A stretch of 64,000 nucleotides of DNA, from positions 7,346,413 to 7,410,412 of the forward strand of contig NC_061783.1 of the NCBI RefSeq assembly GCF_022458985.1, read 5' to 3'. Under the pieces are notes generated by a model. The model made no database searches, had not been told where the DNA came from, and saw only the letters and a program-made list of their open reading frames with translations. Position 1 is the first letter of the stretch. The number at the start of each line of letters is the position of its first letter. Below, in pieces: positions 59,601-64,000 of this stretch. The DNA is from Mugil cephalus. Its lineage: Eukaryota; Chordata; Actinopteri; Mugiliformes; Mugilidae. The position numbers and the translations under genes are program-made.

Positions 59601-61087
59601 AGAAGGAGCAGCTGCAGTGAGCTGTTTGATGAAGAGCTGCAAGGTGACACCCTTCACGCCTCCATCTTCTCAGTAAAAGCAACTCGCTCTTTTCATGGTT
59701 CCCTGCTGCTCACAGAATGTGTGCAGCATTAAAATCTGATCATGGCTGCTCACAGGACTAGAATAACAGCTAAACTAACAGGTGTTAACAAATCAGCCTG
59801 GACTGAAATGTTCAAAATTGCCACTTTAAGCGTTAAACAATTTGCACTTGAGACTCATTTCAGGTGCAGCCAAACTTAAGTATGCAGCCTGAGAGCCATT
59901 TATACTCGTGCATTCTGGCTTGCTACCCACGCCACCCAAATTGTCACTGTGTCTTTTTTGGCAGATGGGTTAATTTTTGTTTCTGCTTCCTGCTTCACTT
60001 TCAACAATGACGACTGAAGCTTTTGCCATATATATACGAATGACAAGTTATACAGGCGTTTGTGCCGTCGAACCTCCTCAGTTAACTTTTCCTCTACCTG
60101 TTCCATCTGTATTGATTCAAATCTGTCAACTATCAAAACTGCAAAAATGGAGAAGCAGCCGGAAGTACTAAAGTGGAAACACGCTACTAACGGTGCTAGA
60201 GTCTGCGTACACTCTGCACTGTCGTCATAACTAAGTTGTCTTTTTTTTTAAAACTTTTTTTAAACTTTTAACATCTAGAGAGGAATTGAATTAGCAGGAT
60301 TATATGCTATAATAATAGGCATGTTAAAATAAGAAAAAAAAACATTTCCACTCCACCAATGAGAAGCCAATGTCAGCAATTCCATAACTCTCAAGGTCAT
60401 AAAGCTTTCAGCAACATTCCACCGTTGTTTGCTTCTTGCTTTGCGCGTCTGTATTTGCCGGTGTTTTAAACATTTGCATTTCGTTTCCATAATTGGTTGT
60501 GAGTATATGCATAGTCAGATTGATGTAGCTTATGTTTTGCCTATTTGCCATATATTTTCTAGGTTGCAGGGCACTTAGCTCTCTTGGCTACCAGAGTGGC
60601 GCAGCAGTACTTCAGATTGAAACCAAAAATAATGGGATAGAAAATTAATGTGTGTAAACATTAAATTAGCATAATGAAAATGATGGTCCAACTTATTCTC
60701 GGAGCAACCAGCACTTTTTTTTTTTTTAACAGAAACAGAAACATTAATGGTCATTGCCTAGGGTAAAACTAGCAAAGCTTATCTCATCCCTGTCCATCTT
60801 GTTTATTTACATCAGAGCATAGTAGGTCAAGGATTTTCTATTTCATGAATATAGACACAGAATTTTTTGGCATTTGACCTTTGATCCATGCTGATAGACC
60901 GTCTGAAGGCATCCCTCTGAGCGATCAGCGTGGACTTCGGCGAGGCTTTGGGGCTTGTGTCTGAGTCGGCGCTGTCGTCGTCACCCATGGCCTTGATGTA
61001 GCTGCCGCTCCGCATTCGGCGGCACGGGATCTCCCCACCGCTGTCAGCTCCGCCACCATACCCACCTCCCCAGTCTTCTGAAGGGAC
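50698..61087 (-). CDS. dlgap3: DLGAP3 (SAPAP3), postsynaptic scaffold, 3' ten coding exons
   Basis: Minus-strand exons: 60879-61087, 58490-58592, 58182-58398, 56526-57046, 55270-55364, 54131-54350, 52181-52475, 52003-52094, 51652-51798 and 50698-51003. They join in phase to 734 residues; the N-terminal exons lie past the right edge. Landmarks: PCRRMRSGSYIKAMGDDDSA; ESQAVEALDLPGVFRTRSHS; SVRAQSSTESTQDAY; RFKRSNSVTASVQADLD; the GKAP homology domain from DGEFFLRLLQTEVERMESW through DLAAFWELLQLNIEDV; and the C-terminal PDZ ligand in SIEIYIPEAQTRL. HLPPRSHSPLPITSERAWAG matches DLGAP3 rather than its paralogues. Known role: links PSD-95 (guanylate-kinase domain) to SHANK (PDZ domain, via QTRL) at excitatory synapses; loss in mice gives compulsive grooming. 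The gene looks intact. Confidence 0.95.
52930..52950. repeat. TTTA simple repeat in dlgap3 intron
   Basis: A short run of TTTA units in the intron between exons 52181-52475 and 54131-54350. The rest of this 1.65 kb intron shows no gene. Confidence 0.7.
55644..55806 (+). mobile_element. truncated hAT-like miniature element in dlgap3 intron
   Basis: TGTTAGATTCATGTTAATG, then AATCAACCAAAGATTTTGCA and GACCCCCTAGGGGTCAAGG, match the right half of the element family at 17835 and 38723. The left half and one end are missing. Confidence 0.55.
56064..56404. mobile_element. hAT-like miniature element, copy 4 (341 bp), in dlgap3 intron
   Basis: The left end is CATAGGTCTTCAACAGGGGG and the right end ATGTTGAAGACCCGTG. 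The flanks ATCGAAAC (56056-56063) and ATCTAAAC (56405-56412) form a 7/8 target duplication. It has the orientation and internal GAGAAGCTAACAG block of copy 2. Confidence 0.75.
59510..59560. repeat. (TA)n / (TATG)n microsatellite
   Basis: Alternating TA with TATG interruptions. Confidence 0.9.
59985..60212. repeat. unclassified dispersed repeat, copy 2
   Basis: It shares ordered blocks with 21440-21850: GCTTCACTTTCAACAATG, CCGGAAGTACTAAAGTGGAA and CGGTGCTAGAGTCTGCG. Both lie outside genes' coding parts and neither codes for a protein. Confidence 0.55.
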
Positions 61088-61527
61088 CTGAGGCACATTC
61101 ACATTCATCCAAATATACTCATAGTCAAATGCAGGTCTCAAAATTACCAAGTTTTGGATGTGAAAATACAACATGTAGTGTGAGTATTAATGTAACAACC
61201 ATGAGGACCAGACCCATCGTCAAACATTTAGTAGTGGTATAGAATGGGTTAAAATGTGTTAAAAGTAAGTATGCATTCCGCTTCTACAGCAAATGTTAAG
61301 GAATCACATTGTGAATTAATCAGTGTTGAGATATTGAAGATGCTTTCACTGCAGTGTTGGCAGGTTCTTCCCAATATCTGTTATTAAACTCCAAAAACTT
61401 GTCACAACAGAAATATGTTTCACATTCGAAAAATATTTCACACCTCAAACAGAAGGAAAGGGATGATTCCAACCAACGGCCCTGGCTCACGTGCACGCAG
61501 CACACATCAGATATCTCAGTCATGCTC

Positions 61528-61563
61528 ATGCACGCACACACACACACGCACGCACACACACAT
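61528..61563. repeat. (CA)n microsatellite
   Basis: A CA run with CG interruptions. Confidence 0.9.
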
Positions 61564-62076
61564 GCACATATACGCATACATGAGAGATGTCGTCAGAGAA
61601 AGAGAGAAAGAGACCAAGGGACTTACAGAGAGAGAGAAACTCTGACAGCTGGAGAAACACTGACGCAGAGAAGGAGAAACAACGTAAGCTGGAAGCCGGC
61701 AGACGGAGAGCAAAATAAACAAAGACCCAGAGCGGACAGCGGACAGAATGTAGGCGGCACACGCACACGCACATAGAGGCAGACACGGTGACATGACAAA
61801 TGAAAATGAAACGCAGGAAAGAAGACAGACAGGCAGACTGACAGAGAGACAAATGACTTTCTGATGGGAAAACAAAATATGAAAACCCGCTGGAGACCGT
61901 CAAGTACGAAACTAAATAGGACAATGCATAGTGAAAAAGTAAATCTGTTAAAAAATTAAGAGTTTTTCTGGTATATTATTGAACTGGTTTACTGTCAGAT
62001 TTTATACTTTATTTACCTGTGAATTTAAAAAACAAATGACAGTTCTCCTCTTTAAAGCTCCTTCCGATTTTTTTGT

Positions 62077-62088
62077 CCACTAGGGGGC
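62077..62088 (+). promoter_or_regulatory. CTCF-type motif
   Basis: CCACTAGGGGGC matches the CTCF core and has the opposite orientation to the one at 32409. Confidence 0.4.
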
Positions 62089-64000
62089 TACCAAGGTGAC
62101 TCATGTCATCTCATCTTCTACTAGCTTATCTTCACTATGGTCGCAGGGACCAAGGTAACTTTAAAACATAAAATTTGGAGCACTATTAGTCCTACAAGAG
62201 GATGCAACCAACATCTTTGTTTCTGGCCATCTGATTAATGTAAGTCAAGTTACAGAAAGCATCTCGATTCATATCTTGCTAGCTGTTTGACCATTTCTCC
62301 CAGCTAATCGCTAACTTTGTGGATTAAAAACGTAGAATTGAGAACGTAATAAGGAGTTTTTTAATGTAGAATGTAATGTAAGCATTGGGCTCTTCAGGAG
62401 GTGATGTCATGGTTTTGGGTTTTGAACACACATTGTCTTTTCCAGTTTTATCTTGGACCGTGATGTCTCTACTTCCTGTCTCGGTTTTCCTGCTCCGTTG
62501 ACTGTGTGCTTCTCACTCATTAGCCTCACCTGTGTCTTGTTTTCACATCAGCTCTTAGCCTCCCTAAAGTCAAGTCTTTTGTCAGCTGCTTCATACCCTC
62601 CTGTGTATTCAGCGTCCCTGTTAATTTCCCGGGCGTCCTTATTCATTCACTTTTTTGATTCTTTTGTATATTTTTGGACTCCTCTGGTCTGTGTTTTCCT
62701 CCGTTGGATTTTCTTCTTTTCTGCTTATTTGGACTTCACCTGGGTTAACGAGGCCGCCCCCCTTCCTTCTCGACGCCGGTAAGTTTAATTAAATTCACTA
62801 TTGTTTGCACCTCCTGCCTCTTTGACGGTGTGTCCTGCCTTTGGGTCCACTTTGAACAGAATGCCTTACAAAAGCTCTTTAAAGCTGATGACGGATGCAG
62901 AGTCGAGCGATGACTTTACGTGGGTGCTCTAACCGTGAGCGATCCCTTTCGTGTAATGACAAATCCAGCTTTAATTAGAATCATAGCAAGTGACCTTGTG
63001 CACGTAATCCTAGTTTTGTGCACCCTCATTCGGTTTGATGTGCGTGCGTTCATCTGATCTCACTTCTTTTCCAGTGTAATGAAAGCTTGACACTGTCCTA
63101 CAGTAAGTAACGCAGCTGCTTGTGTTGAAGGATCTTTCGTTTTTTCGCCATGCGCTCTCATACCAGCATGTGACCAAATGAAAACACCTACACGCATTGA
63201 CACACACATCGTCAAGGCCCCGGGGTTTGGCCATCCAGCTGAGTGTGTGTTTTTAAGGTCATCACTTAAAAGATGATTCAGCCTAATCTCCCCGGTCCCC
63301 TGGCCCTCCACCATCTCTCATTTCCTTCAACCGGCACCTTCTCTCCCCTTTTCCCGTTACCCCTCGGCTACCATCTTCTCCTTTATCTCTTTTCTATCCC
63401 TGAGCTTGCTTTGCTATTACCACTTCCTTCTCCCTGGCTCTTCTCTCCCTCTGTCTTTGTCTCTCTCGCCCTCGCCGCTTCTGTCTAGATTTCACTCTCG
63501 CTCCATATTCTCGATTATTCCCCCCCTCCTTTTTTTTTTTTTTATCATTCCTTATCTATCACATACAGGCCAGGCGGAAGGGTGAGACGTAGGGAGAGGA
63601 GCGCGCCGGGCTCTGATGCCGCACATAGTGATTGGCTTTGTCACCAAAGGAGAAACCCTTGTAAGGGTCCTCTTGCCTCTGACCGCTCCAATTCAGACTT
63701 GTGAAAACTCACATAGGCTTGGTTGCTGTTTGTCCCCTCCTGATATGTTGCAGCAAACTTGAACGACTACAGAGTGGACTTGTCAGAATGAGCATGCACA
63801 TGCTGTAGAGATGCTACAAGTAAAGTAGGGGGGATTGGAGTGTGACTGAGGAGGGAACGTTTGCTTGCAGCATTCTTTTACTGCTTTTTAAAGACAGCAG
63901 ATTTCCAGTATTTACGTTCTCCTGTGCCATTGAGACTACTATTATTAGCTGTTTCGTTTTTTATGTTGAGCTACGTTCTATTAACATGTTTCATTTTTTT

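Larger units (their letters stand above)
58600..60878 (-). other. dlgap3 intron
   Basis: This intron contains a TA microsatellite (59510-59560) and a dispersed repeat (59985-60212). I see no exon with matching phase inside it. Confidence 0.6.
61088..64000 (-). other. dlgap3 intron reaching the window edge
   Basis: CA-rich and GAGA-rich low-complexity sequence (61528-61563, 61590-61700) gives long chance frames on both strands. A CTCF-type motif is at 62077-62088 and a piece of the CTACCGCTTATC-type repeat at 62105-62155. I find no further dlgap3 exon. Confidence 0.5.

Noticed and set aside
61354-61924. Overlapping frames of 76-140 codons on both strands
   Set aside because: They arise from GAGA and CA repeats in a dlgap3 intron, with no splice support.
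63273-63488. 71-codon frame rich in Pro, Leu and Ser near the right edge
   Set aside because: It is translated C/T-rich low-complexity sequence and lies on the strand opposite to dlgap3.
1-64000. Search for CRISPR arrays, rRNA, bacterial operons or viral genes
   Set aside because: None seen. The repeats present are microsatellites and DNA-transposon relics of a vertebrate genome.

Overview
This is eukaryotic nuclear DNA, almost certainly from a ray-finned (probably percomorph) fish. The genes have many exons with GT-AG introns. Four loci are clear vertebrate orthologues (heyl, zbtb8b, fuca1, dlgap3). The rest is AT-rich sequence with CA/TG, TA and GAGAA microsatellites, Tc1-like fragments, hAT-type miniature elements and LINE tails typical of teleosts. 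There are no bacterial operons, phage genes or CRISPR arrays.

Layout. (1) 1-7 kb: an AT-rich start, then a two-exon gene for an unrecognised 230-residue protein (995-3002, +). A 3 kb tail of tandemly duplicated, purine-rich, splice-flanked segments follows, including two decayed tRNA-His-like sequences. (2) 6.6-10.6 kb: a miniature transposon, a Tc1 relic and CA/GT-rich sequence. (3) 10.9-14.2 kb (-): heyl, a complete five-exon bHLH-Orange Notch effector, with a cluster of RBPJ-type motifs around it. (4) 14.2-27.5 kb: gene-free, with two hAT-like miniature elements and simple repeats. (5) 28.1-31.3 kb (+): zbtb8b, a BTB zinc-finger regulator. (6) 33.4-37.4 kb (+): two intronless paralogous genes encoding only the paired-like helix-turn-helix part of a Tc1 transposase, without the catalytic domain. 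This is the best candidate for an undescribed system here. (7) 39.5-43.0 kb (+): fuca1, lysosomal alpha-L-fucosidase, complete in eight exons. (8) 50.7-61.1 kb (-): the last ten coding exons of dlgap3, a postsynaptic scaffold. Its 5' exons lie beyond the right edge.

The genes do not form a pathway. heyl and zbtb8b are divergent across a 14 kb spacer. zbtb8b, the two helix-turn-helix genes and fuca1 run in the same direction. fuca1 and dlgap3 converge on a 7.7 kb interval that probably holds a long dlgap3 3' UTR. The human orthologues all lie on the short arm of chromosome 1, so the block looks like a compacted, rearranged conserved-synteny segment.

Exon boundaries were derived by hand from splice consensus and reading phase. 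All four recognised genes and the 230-residue gene keep an open frame across every proposed junction. Functional statements rest on family recognition from memory, not on a database search.
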